A stretch of 32,492 nucleotides of DNA from Mesopusillimonas faecipullorum (GTDB taxonomy: Bacteria; Pseudomonadota; Gammaproteobacteria; Burkholderiales; Burkholderiaceae_B). Position numbers and translations under genes: made by a program. The stretch is from positions 1 to 32,492 of the forward strand of contig NZ_JACDXW010000012.1 of NCBI RefSeq assembly GCF_020539505.1, given 5' to 3'. Positions 24,707 through 32,432 of this stretch are shown here, piece after piece (position 1 is the first letter of the stretch; every line of letters starts with the position of its first letter). The notes beneath the pieces were generated by a model. The model worked only from the letters and a program-made list of their open reading frames with translations. It searched no databases and had not been told where the DNA came from.

Positions 24707-27136
24707 ATGCGGTTTCATATTGAAGATATGACATGCGGCGGTTGCGCCGGCAATGTCGTCAAAGCCATTCAGTCAGTCGACCCGAACGCTGAAGTCATCA
24801 CCGAGCCGCCAACGCGCAGCGTGCAAGTCACCTCGTCAGCGACAAGGGCACAGCTTGAATCGGCCTTGTGTCAGGCGGGTTACCCACCGCGTGGCAGCGA
24901 TGCTCCGATCGCCAAAAGCCTGGCTCCCATCCCCGCACAAGAAATGCCTCCGGGCCTCTCCATGCAGGTACAGGGCATGGACTGCGCAAGTTGCGTCGGC
25001 AAGATTGAAACGGCGCTGGCACGCATGCCCGGCGTTTCTGATATCCGGCTGAACTTCGCCACAGAGAGGCTCGAACTGACGCTGGCCCCCGAATCGCCCA
25101 CCCAGCTTGGTGACATCAAAAAAACCATTAAGAGCTTGGGCTTTGGCGTATCTGCCAGTACCGACCAAAGCGCTACGCCAGGCATCGGCACGGACGATCA
25201 AGCCGCCGCACCCCAGCTGCGTTGGTGGCAAACTAGAAAGGGCAAGCAGGTCGTGGGCCTTGGCATTCTGATGGCCACCGCCTACGCTATCGCGCTGTTT
25301 TTCCCGAATTACGGGACCTGGGTGTTTGGTGCAGCCGTGGTTGTCGGCGTCTTTCCCTTTGCACGCAAAGCGCTTGCGCTGGCCAAGTCTGGCTCGCCCT
25401 TTTCGATCGAGACACTCATGTCCGTGGCCGCGCTTGGCGCCCTCTTCATCGGTGAAGCCGAAGAAGCGGCGGCTGTCGTATTCTTGTTCTCGGTCGGTGA
25501 GTTGCTGGAGAGCGTGGCAGCCGGTCGCGCCCGTGCCGGCATTAGGGCCTTGGCGTCACTGGTTCCGAAAACGGCGGTTTTAATCGATCCACAAGGGGGG
25601 CAACGCGAGGTCCCTGCAGCCTCGTTGGACGTGAACGACCATGTGCTCGTGCGCCCCGGGGACCGGGTGTCCGCCGATGGCGTGATTATCCAAGGCGCGT
25701 CCAGCCTTGACGAGTCGCCCATCACAGGCGAGTCCATACCTCTTGCGAAGGCGGCAGGCGACAATGTATTCGCGGGCTCGATCAACGTCGATGGGGTGCT
25801 CCAGATTCGCGTGGAAAAGGCTGCCGCCGACAACACGATTTCGCGCATTATCCATCTGGTTGAACAGGCACAGGCCTCTAAGGCACCCACCGCCCGTTTC
25901 ATTGAGCGGTTCAGTCGTTACTACACGCCGGCCGTGATGGCTATTGCCGCGCTGATTGTGGTCGTTCCACCGCTGGCAATGGGCGGGGACTGGGGAACCT
26001 GGCTTTATCGTGGCCTGGCGCTGTTGCTTATTGCCTGCCCCTGCGCACTCGTGCTGTCTACGCCGGCGGCTATCGCTTCGGGCTTGGCTGTTGGGACGCG
26101 CCGCGGGCTACTCATCAAGGGCGGCAATGCCTTGGAAACCATTGGTCGGGTAAGTACGATCGCGTTTGACAAGACAGGCACCCTGACCGAAGGCAAGCCG
26201 CGCGTCACTGACGTGGTTGCCTTCACATCAGGGCGCGAGGACGAGATTTTGGCGCTCGCCGCAAGCGTAGAATCCGGCTCGAATCACCCGCTAGCGAAAG
26301 CCATTGTGAGCCATGCCGAGGCCGCTAACAGCCTTATCCCCGCTGCCTCGCATGCATACGCCACCGCGGGTAAAGCCGTACATGCAAGCGTAGCTGGCCG
26401 CAAATTGGCCATTGGCTCGCCGATTTACGCTGCCCAAGCAGCGGCCCTTACACAAGGACAACGCGCACGCATCGAAGCGCTGCAACATGACGGAAAAACC
26501 GTTTCCGTTTTGCTGGACGAACAGACCCGTGAAGCGCTTGGGCTGGTGGCGCTACGCGACGAGCCAAGGCAGGACGCACAAGAGGGTGTAGCCGAACTCA
26601 AAGCGATGGGCGTGCGCTCAGTCATGCTCACGGGCGATAACCGCCTCACCGCCCAAGCCATCGCCGGCCACTTGGGCATGGAATGGGAAGCTGAACTTCT
26701 GCCCCAGGATAAGCTGCGCCTGATCGATGAAATGAAGCGCAGCGCCAAGGTGGCCATGGTGGGTGATGGCATCAACGATGCGCCGGCGCTGGCAACGGCC
26801 GATGTGGGCATCGCGATGGGCGGTGGCACCGATGTGGCAATCGAAACGGCCGACGCGGCTCTGCTTAAAAGCCGCGTTACGGATGTAGCCCACCTAGTCG
26901 CGCTTTCACGTGCAACGATGGCAAACATTCATCAGAACGTGATTTTTGCGCTCGGTTTGAAGGCCGTATTCTTGATTACCACTGTGCTGGGCGTCACCGG
27001 TTTGTGGGTTGCCGTCATGGCCGATACGGGCGCGACGGCAATTGTCACGCTTAATGCGTTACGTCTGCTGCGTTTCAAGGGAGCGGCGGCGACAAAGCAC
27101 CATCAGCCGCGCATGCAACCGGCAAGCGTGCTGTGA
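24707..27136 (+). CDS. cadA: Zn/Cd/Pb-exporting P1B-type ATPase (CadA/ZntA)
   Basis: Inner-membrane ATPase of 809 aa that exports cytosolic Cd2+, Zn2+ or Pb2+. Two N-terminal HMA domains carry MTCGGC (Cys10, Cys13) and MDCASC (Cys93, Cys96). The core shows DESPITGES, the metal site CPC (444-446, in IACPCALVLSTP), phosphorylated Asp488 (DKTGT), SNHPLA and [28 protein letters not shown] in the last helix is the divalent (P1B-2) signature and excludes a Cu pump. The start at 24707 follows AAAGGAG with ideal spacing; a longer frame from 24629 lacks this. It is controlled by the divergent cadR. Confidence 0.96.
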   Translation: MRFHIEDMTCGGCAGNVVKAIQSVDPNAEVITEPPTRSVQVTSSATRAQLESALCQAGYPPRGSDAPIAKSLAPIPAQEMPPGLSMQVQGMDCASCVGKIETALARMPGVSDIRLNFATERLELTLAPESPTQLGDIKKTIKSLGFGVSASTDQSATPGIGTDDQAAAPQLRWWQTRKGKQVVGLGILMATAYAIALFFPNYGTWVFGAAVVVGVFPFARKALALAKSGSPFSIETLMSVAALGALFIGEAEEAAAVVFLFSVGELLESVAAGRARAGIRALASLVPKTAVLIDPQGGQREVPAASLDVNDHVLVRPGDRVSADGVIIQGASSLDESPITGESIPLAKAAGDNVFAGSINVDGVLQIRVEKAAADNTISRIIHLVEQAQASKAPTARFIERFSRYYTPAVMAIAALIVVVPPLAMGGDWGTWLYRGLALLLIACPCALVLSTPAAIASGLAVGTRRGLLIKGGNALETIGRVSTIAFDKTGTLTEGKPRVTDVVAFTSGREDEILALAASVESGSNHPLAKAIVSHAEAANSLIPAASHAYATAGKAVHASVAGRKLAIGSPIYAAQAAALTQGQRARIEALQHDGKTVSVLLDEQTREALGLVALRDEPRQDAQEGVAELKAMGVRSVMLTGDNRLTAQAIAGHLGMEWEAELLPQDKLRLIDEMKRSAKVAMVGDGINDAPALATADVGIAMGGGTDVAIETADAALLKSRVTDVAHLVALSRATMANIHQNVIFALGLKAVFLITTVLGVTGLWVAVMADTGATAIVTLNALRLLRFKGAAATKHHQPRMQPASVL

Positions 27137-27234
27137 ACAAACATGAAGCTGATGTTTTGGTTCATATTGATCCTGCCCGGACAGGAATGACATCCGAGCG
27201 TTTATGAAAGTTTTCGTTTTTCTGAGGTAACCAT

Positions 27235-27759
27235 ATGAAAAGAGTGATTGTTGGCGCTGTTGTCCTGTGTACGGGTTCCATTGTCTATGCTGCAGGCCCA
27301 CACGATACACACGTAGCCGTCGCAGCTCATGCGCAAACCGCACAACACGTCAGCAAAGACGCCGATGGTGGCGCCGAACTGTCTACAACATTGACGGTTT
27401 CGGATTGCTGGATTCGCTCCTTGCCAAGGCCGACTCCTTCTGCGGGCTACTTTGTGATAAAGAACGCTGGCAATAGCGAAGCAAAGCTCGCCTCCATGTC
27501 TATTGCCGCTTTCGACCAGGTGTCCTTACATCAAACGATCGATCAGGACGGGAAAATCAGGATGGCCGTGGCTGACGCTGTTTCGATCCCTGCTGGTGGC
27601 GAACTGCAATTTAAGCCGGGCAGCTATCATGCGATGCTTGAAAAGCCTACTCAAGCGCTTACTGTTGGTACCGAAGTCGAAGCCGATTTTGAGTTTCAAT
27701 CAGGGGAAACAGCGAAGGCGCTGTGCGAAGTTAAGCCTGCCAACGCTCTCTCGAGGTAG
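27235..27759 (+). CDS. PCu(A)C-type periplasmic copper chaperone
   Basis: A 174-residue secreted protein with a signal peptide (to about Ala20). Its domain at about 50-170 shows the PCu(A)C copper site with exact family spacing: His99, ten residues, Met110, twenty-one residues, His132-x-Met134 (YHAM). Family members carry Cu(I) in the periplasm, in known cases to cytochrome oxidase. The extra N-terminal His-rich segment (22-40) may collect metal. GAGGT lies before the ATG. It sits 98 bp after cadA on the same strand, so it may be co-transcribed despite handling a different metal. Confidence 0.9.
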   Translation: MKRVIVGAVVLCTGSIVYAAGPHDTHVAVAAHAQTAQHVSKDADGGAELSTTLTVSDCWIRSLPRPTPSAGYFVIKNAGNSEAKLASMSIAAFDQVSLHQTIDQDGKIRMAVADAVSIPAGGELQFKPGSYHAMLEKPTQALTVGTEVEADFEFQSGETAKALCEVKPANALSR

Positions 27760-27820
27760 TGCCTATCCTGGCGATAAATCCAGCGCTGGCCCGACAGTTG
27801 AGATGCCCGGATCATGGGCC

Positions 27821-27845
27821 GCTTCGCATTTCGTTTAAGCGAAGC
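27821..27845 (+). terminator. Hairpin after the PCu(A)C gene
   Basis: GCTTCGC (27821-27827) pairs with GCGAAGC (27839-27845) around an 11-base loop, about 60 bases after the stop. No T-run follows, so termination is uncertain. Confidence 0.35.
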
Positions 27846-28052
27846 AGCTGACAAGGAGGCGCCCTCGTAAAGGAGGTGTACGCCTGAGGCCGGATTGTGG
27901 GGGGAGACTCTCGGGCGAAGAGCGGACGGCATAGGCATGCCCCTTGCTTGATGTCCCACCTCTAGCCTTGGAAGACGGGAGAAGTGCTATCTCTCGTATG
28001 CGCGCAGCATCTAATAGTGGCTCGCAGTCAGCAATGTAGGGATGACCTTGAT

Positions 28053-28700
28053 ATGTCCAACGAACGCGAAAGTAGCGAGGACAACTCTGATTTGGACCCG
28101 AGCGACGTCGCCCAACGGCGCACGCTGATCAAGGTGCTTTTCATTAATTTGGCGCAAGCCATTGTCGTTGGCGTAGTCGGCGCCCTGGCGGACTCCACTA
28201 GTTTGATGGGAGCCGCATTAGACAGTTTCGCCGACGGCATCGTGTATGGCCTAAGTATCTATGCGGTTGGACATACCGTGATCGCTAAAGCCCGTGTCGC
28301 GCGATTGTCGGGTACGTTTTTGATCTTGCTTGCCGTGGGGTTGTTGATTGAGGTGTTGCGACGATTCTTCGCCGCCGGCGAGCCGATTGGTCTGGCGATG
28401 ATTATCGTGGCGCTGGCGAATGCGGCGACCAATCTGTTCTGCCTGCGTCTGCTGCGGTCTTATCAGAATGAAGATGTGCATCTGCGGGCATCATGGATCT
28501 TCACGACGAATGACATGTATGTCAATTTGGGGATTGCTGCTTCGGGTGTGGCAGTGATACTGTTTCAGTCATCTCTTCCCGACCTGTTAATAGGGCTGGT
28601 GGTCGTCGCTATTGCGTTCAAGGGTGGTTGGGAAATTCTCGGGCAAGCACGCGATGCGCGTCGCTCTGAAGCATCGACGGTAAGCGGACCACGCTCTTAA
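28053..28700 (+). CDS. Short CDF-like cation transporter with an altered metal site
   Basis: A 215-residue membrane protein with about six helices, matching the membrane half of cation diffusion facilitators. TM2 keeps both acidic ligands (Asp57 and Asp61 in LDSFADGI). In TM5 the usual HxxxD reads FTTND: Phe150 replaces the histidine and Asp154 remains. The cytoplasmic metal-binding domain (about 90 residues in YiiP or CzcD) is absent; the protein ends soon after TM6. The ATG at 28053 is preferred over an upstream start at 27984. It may export a metal other than Zn, act with a partner, or have lost transport. Its location after cadA suggests a divalent-metal role. Confidence 0.75.
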   Translation: MSNERESSEDNSDLDPSDVAQRRTLIKVLFINLAQAIVVGVVGALADSTSLMGAALDSFADGIVYGLSIYAVGHTVIAKARVARLSGTFLILLAVGLLIEVLRRFFAAGEPIGLAMIIVALANAATNLFCLRLLRSYQNEDVHLRASWIFTTNDMYVNLGIAASGVAVILFQSSLPDLLIGLVVVAIAFKGGWEILGQARDARRSEASTVSGPRS

Positions 28701-28771
28701 GCGCGAATTCGAAAATCGGTTCACAGCGCGAGCGTAGTTTCATTCGAGTGTGTTGAATGGAAAGTTTGGCC

Positions 28772-29422
28772 TTAGGGATAGGCCGCCTTGACCTCTTGCT
28801 CAACTAGCGCCTTAAGCTGCTCATAGCCAAATTTGGGCAAAGGCTGGCCATTGACGAAAAAGGTGGGCGTTTGCTTTATATTCAAGGCGCGAAGATCTGT
28901 CTTGTCTTGTTCAATAACCGCCGCAACGGTTTCCTTATTTGCGTCTTTACGTGCCTTTTCAATGTCCAAACCGTTTTCTTTGAGATAGTCCCAAATTAGA
29001 TCTGGCTGTGGATTGTCATGCGAGGCCCATTGGGGCTGCATGCGTAGGACCGTTTCCAAAGTCGGCCAATACTTATCTTGCATTCTGGACGCCTCAAGAA
29101 TCTTAATCATGTCTTCGGAGCCCTCGTGAAAAGGGGCATAGCGAATGACGAGTTTGACTTTTCCATCATGAGCGTTAACGAGCTCTTTGACGCCGGGATA
29201 GAATGCTCGACACGTTTCGCAGGATGGATCAAAAAACTCGACAATCGTGACCTTGGCGCTCGCCGCGCCGAAAACAGGCGAATGCATTCGAACGAGCTCG
29301 CTCACTGGGGTGTCTGCCGTCTTATTCTTGCGAAGCTGGCTCTGTTCATATACGAAAGCGCTCACGGCAAAAGCCATGACCGCGACAATGCTGGTAAAGA
29401 CAAGAAGAGTTCGTTTTTTCAC
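28772..29422 (-). CDS. DsbA-family thiol:disulfide oxidoreductase, membrane-anchored
   Basis: A 216-residue periplasmic thioredoxin-fold protein with an N-terminal anchor or signal (about 5-24). The active site is CETC (Cys68, Cys71 in FFDPSCETCRAFYPG), and the cis-proline loop is QTPTFFVNG. The helical insertion between them is typical of DsbA/BdbD. It probably introduces disulfides into secreted proteins, re-oxidised by the DsbB encoded just upstream. The GTG start at 29422 overlaps the dsbB stop by four bases, which implies coupled translation. Confidence 0.9.
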   Translation of the reverse strand: MKKRTLLVFTSIVAVMAFAVSAFVYEQSQLRKNKTADTPVSELVRMHSPVFGAASAKVTIVEFFDPSCETCRAFYPGVKELVNAHDGKVKLVIRYAPFHEGSEDMIKILEASRMQDKYWPTLETVLRMQPQWASHDNPQPDLIWDYLKENGLDIEKARKDANKETVAAVIEQDKTDLRALNIKQTPTFFVNGQPLPKFGYEQLKALVEQEVKAAYP

Positions 29423-29853
29423 TTTTGAGGACCTTTTTTAACTATAAGAAGAACAGCGAGCGTGGTGAATGCGACTAACGACAGAAGGGGAATCGAAATA
29501 AAACCAAACAGGTTCAGATCGGCTTTCGCACAGGAAGGGCCTGCGCCACAGGGCTGAAGCGCTTCCGGAATAACACCGACATACAGAAGGTTGTGGTACG
29601 CGGCGACAAGCCATCCAGCGGCAACGAGCGGCAATGCATACTTGAAGACTTGTGTGTCCGAAGTGGCCAGGCCAACTGCTAGAACGAAAACGAGCGGAAA
29701 CATGAAAATGCGCTGATACCAACAAAGCTCGCAAGGGTCCAGGCCCATGATTTCACTGAGAAATAAGGCCCCCAGCGTTGCGACAAGTGCAATAATCCAT
29801 GCAGCAAAGAGGCGATACCAACGTGGTTCAGAAAGATGCGTTGCGATAGTCAT
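29419..29853 (-). CDS. dsbB: DsbB-type quinone-linked disulfide generator
   Basis: A 144-residue membrane protein with four helices (about 14-34, 46-63, 71-91 and 114-136). Two redox pairs are present: CELC (Cys41, Cys44) in the first periplasmic loop and Cys102/Cys108 (PCGAGPSC) in the second. DsbB passes electrons from DsbA to quinones. The short length and the spacing resemble the BdbC/DsbB group paired with BdbD/DsbA. It overlaps the DsbA-like gene by four bases, so the two form one oxidising unit. Confidence 0.93.
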   Translation of the reverse strand: MTIATHLSEPRWYRLFAAWIIALVATLGALFLSEIMGLDPCELCWYQRIFMFPLVFVLAVGLATSDTQVFKYALPLVAAGWLVAAYHNLLYVGVIPEALQPCGAGPSCAKADLNLFGFISIPLLSLVAFTTLAVLLIVKKGPQK

Positions 29854-29912
29854 AAAACTTCAGTCCTCAATGGACGACTCCAAAAAAATAGGCCGACCTC
29901 ATAATGGACGAG

Positions 29913-29932
29913 GCGAGCGCCATGGCGCTCGC
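29913..29932. repeat. 20-bp perfect palindrome between ccdA and dsbB
   Basis: GCGAGCGC-CATG-GCGCTCGC is self-complementary over all 20 bases. In the minus-strand RNA it would form an 8-bp GC-rich stem with a CATG loop beyond the ccdA stop; a run of seven Ts lies about 24 bases further on. It may be a ccdA terminator or a protein-binding site for the dsbB-dsbA promoter. Confidence 0.45.
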
Positions 29933-29978
29933 GACCATATAGCGCCGGCATCGGCTTGGATCACATGGCCTGACTCCA

Positions 29979-30725
29979 TTAGCCTATACTGCCAAGGGCG
30001 GGGAAGGTCCTTAGCAACCAAATCGCAAAACGCACTAATTGCCCGCTCGCTACGGCGATACCCATCAAGACGAGGATCGCACCGGTTACGAGCTGCAGGT
30101 AACGACCCGTCCGGCGCAAAGCGCTCAGACGGTGCATAAAAGGCGTCATGAAGAATGCGGAAAGAAGAAACGGTACGCCTAGTCCTAGTGCATAAACTCC
30201 TAATAGCACTGTTCCATGCCCAACACTCTCGGAGGTGGCGCTCAGCACAAGGATGCTGCCAAGCACCGGTCCAATGCATGGCGTCCAACCAAAACCAAAG
30301 GCCACGCCAAGCAATGTTGCCGACCAAGGGTTACCACCCTTCACGCTGGACTCGAAGCGATAGTAGCGTTGAGCCCATAGCGGCGTACGAACGACGCCCA
30401 TAATCATGAGACCCGCAAGCGCAATGATGACGCCAGCCGCAATATTGAGCTCGTAGCGATAGCTTAAGAACAGGCGTCCGATTGCCGTAATGCTGGCGCC
30501 TAGAATTAGAAACACCAGCGAAAATCCCAGGACAAAGCATGCGCTTAAGCCAAGGGTCCTCCAGCGCCTAAGGCGCACCTCCACTGGGGATGCCATTGGC
30601 GCAATCGCGCCACCGGCAACAAAAGAGAGATAGCCTGGTACGAGCGGTAAAACACACGGCGACAAGAACGATGCGATGCCGGCAACAAACGCTGTCAGCA
30701 ATCCAATGGTGGTCAGCTCAAGCAT
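29979..30725 (-). CDS. ccdA: CcdA-type thiol-disulfide electron conduit
   Basis: A 248-residue membrane protein of the CcdA/DsbD-core family with six main helices. The redox cysteines are Cys24 in LSPCVLPLVPGY and Cys150 in GWTPCIGPVLG, the two family motifs. It carries electrons from cytosolic thioredoxin to periplasmic thioredoxin-like proteins such as the TlpA homologue encoded 46 bp upstream, which serve cytochrome c maturation or disulfide repair. It lacks the alpha and gamma domains of full DsbD. Confidence 0.93.
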   Translation of the reverse strand: MLELTTIGLLTAFVAGIASFLSPCVLPLVPGYLSFVAGGAIAPMASPVEVRLRRWRTLGLSACFVLGFSLVFLILGASITAIGRLFLSYRYELNIAAGVIIALAGLMIMGVVRTPLWAQRYYRFESSVKGGNPWSATLLGVAFGFGWTPCIGPVLGSILVLSATSESVGHGTVLLGVYALGLGVPFLLSAFFMTPFMHRLSALRRTGRYLQLVTGAILVLMGIAVASGQLVRFAIWLLRTFPALGSIG

Positions 30726-30771
30726 CGCATAGCCTCAAACGTTCGTTTCTTAGCATTGAAGGTTCCCATTG

Positions 30772-31386
30772 TCATGAGCCTTTACCCGGCGAGCGCGCCA
30801 ATGCGGCATCGATCAAGGCTTCTACTTGGGCACTATCCCAAGCGGCAGGCCCCATTGCGCGACCAATTTCACGACCCTCTTGATCAATGAGCAGAGTCGT
30901 TGGAACGCCTGGGGCGCGAAGCGCATTTGGAATCTGTGTCGACGGATCGAAGTAGCCGCGCAAAGTCTGTATCCCGAACTCTTCATAGAACGGCTTGACC
31001 AATGCGGTGTCACGATCAATCGACAAGGCCACCACTTCAAAGTTCTCGCCGCCCCGTTTATCATTCAGCCGATCGAGCGAGGGCATTTCTTCTCGGCAAG
31101 GTGGGCACCAGGTAGCCCAAATATTAAGCAGCACGACCTTTCCACGGAAGGCCGTCAGGCTCATCTCCTTGCCCGCTTCGTCCTGAAAGGTGATGGCGGG
31201 CAGGTCGCGCGGCGTATGCCAGCGCATAAAGCGTTGGTCCCCAATATCGACTGCAACATTGACTATGCCTGCGAGGGGATTCTTCGACGCATTGCCACGC
31301 TGATAAAAATACAAGGCGGTCGCGATGGTAATGACGCCGATAAGGGCTAGCGCGGACCAGGCGAATATCTTAAAGGAGCTCTTCAT
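30772..31386 (-). CDS. TlpA/CcmG-like periplasmic thioredoxin
   Basis: A 204-residue protein with an N-terminal membrane anchor (about 8-28) and a thioredoxin fold of the TlpA/ResA/DsbE class. The active site is WCPPC (Cys94, Cys97 in IWATWCPPCREEMPS), and the cis-proline lies in GVPTTLLID. It should be a reductant fed by CcdA, acting on apocytochrome c or oxidised periplasmic proteins. The start overlaps the stop of the CcmI fragment by four bases (ATGA), preserving an old ccm-like gene order. Confidence 0.92.
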   Translation of the reverse strand: MKSSFKIFAWSALALIGVITIATALYFYQRGNASKNPLAGIVNVAVDIGDQRFMRWHTPRDLPAITFQDEAGKEMSLTAFRGKVVLLNIWATWCPPCREEMPSLDRLNDKRGGENFEVVALSIDRDTALVKPFYEEFGIQTLRGYFDPSTQIPNALRAPGVPTTLLIDQEGREIGRAMGPAAWDSAQVEALIDAALARSPGKGS

Positions 31387-31934
31387 GATGGCTGCTCAAC
31401 CCCTACCTTATCGGAAGTTGTGTTTTGATCCCGTTGCCCGCGGGCGCGCTCAATACTGTCGTTGACAGCGCGCGCGGCGTCTGAGTCGGGGGGAAGCAGT
31501 TCGTGCAACTGTTGCCAATAAGCGATGGCCCCATCGTAGTCACGGCGTTCCAGCGCTGCAGCCCCTGCCAGGGTCAATGCAAAGGGTTCTTTAGGGTTAA
31601 GAGCGAGCGCGCGCCCAAGTAGCGCGGTAGGCTCGCCTGCGAACCCATTCGGGCTGCTTCGTGCAAGTGCTTCGGCATATTCAGTCAAAGCAAGTGGGTC
31701 TGATTCGATCGCGCTACCCGCTTTCGCAAAAGCATTAGCGGCGTCCTCATACCTGTCAAAATAGCGATACGAACGCGCCAACATCAGCCAGCCTGCAGGA
31801 TCATCGGGGTTGAGCGCCAGGCGGGCGGCGAGCGAATCCACCATGGCTCGCACATCCGCCTGCGTGACGTTTGGGATGCTTTGTATTGGCACTGGGCTGA
31901 TTGCCGCAGGAGTTCCCAAACGAAGGTAAATCAA
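31383..31934 (-). pseudogene. CcmI/CycH C-terminal TPR part, 5'-truncated
   Basis: The frame holds about 183 residues of TPR repeats (LALNPDDPAGWLMLARSYRYFDRYEDA and similar), as in the periplasmic part of CcmI, which presents apocytochrome c to the ligase. Intact CcmI proteins are usually 300-400 residues with N-terminal membrane helices. Here only the end of the second helix (YLRLGTPAA) survives, and no ATG or ribosome site lies upstream. A TTG at 31934 could still start translation, overlapping the integrase stop, but without an export signal the product would stay in the cytosol. The break abuts the integrase fragment. Confidence 0.75.
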
Positions 31935-32212
31935 CGTGTCTGTTCTGCCAGGTGTTCGCGGACTTCCTTCGGGTCTAAGCCATTGGCTCGCTGACTGTTA
32001 GCTTCATAGGCCTTGGTCCGAGCTTGTGCGAGCGTGACTTCCGGATATGGCCCCATTCCGAGTTTTATGGGTTTGCTATCCTTCATATAGCGGTAAATCC
32101 AAGCTTTACCCGTGGTTCGCACACGCAGGTACAGATTGTCCCCGTCGTTGAGCATGTATTCTTTCGGGCCAGGCTTGGCCGCTTTGATTTGAGTTTCGCT
32201 TAGTAAACCCAC
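31931..32212 (-). pseudogene. Truncated P4-type integrase (N-terminal arm-binding domain only)
   Basis: The GTG at 32212 begins GLLSETQIKAAKPGPKEYML, typical of P4-like tyrosine integrases, followed by GDNLYLRVRTTGKAWIYRYM and LGMGPYPEVTLAQARTKA of the arm-binding domain (DUF4102 type). The frame ends after 93 residues, whereas intact enzymes have about 400. The core-binding and catalytic domains with the Arg, His and Tyr residues are missing, so it cannot recombine DNA. A longer start at 32227 (TTG) is possible. The truncation point coincides with the truncated CcmI gene, pointing to one deletion or recombination that removed both ends. Confidence 0.88.
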
Positions 32213-32252
32213 GACTTGTACCCCCAAAGGCTGTTTTTCAAGAAACCATTGT

Positions 32253-32275
32253 GGGGTACAGACGGGGGTACAGAC
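32253..32275. repeat. Direct repeat upstream of the integrase
   Basis: GGGGTACAGAC occurs at 32253-32263 and 32265-32275. A third related unit, GGGGGTACAAG, is on the opposite strand at about 32215-32225. Similar GGGGTAC repeats are common just upstream of P4-type integrase genes and may be integrase or excisionase arm sites. No tRNA gene, the usual target, is visible. The rest of 32281-32432 shows no gene. Confidence 0.5.
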
Positions 32276-32432
32276 AAATACGGGATGTAGCGACGCGCAG
32301 TGAGACGTCCCGGGCGATGTGTGTCGCCTAAGATATTGATTTTTCTGCGTTTTGGGATGTTTTGAAGGCTCTACCTCATAAAAGGGGGACGCTCGACATT
32401 CATTAGACTTGTTTTTGCGAAGAACACGTTTA

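Noticed and set aside
25309-25902. Minus-strand open frame of 197 codons opposite cadA
   Set aside because: Ser/Thr/Ala-rich antisense shadow of the ATPase core with no start signal.
27143-27190. 15-codon frame after cadA (MKLMFWFILILPGQE)
   Set aside because: It looks like a membrane micro-peptide, but has no clear ribosome site and nothing to support expression.
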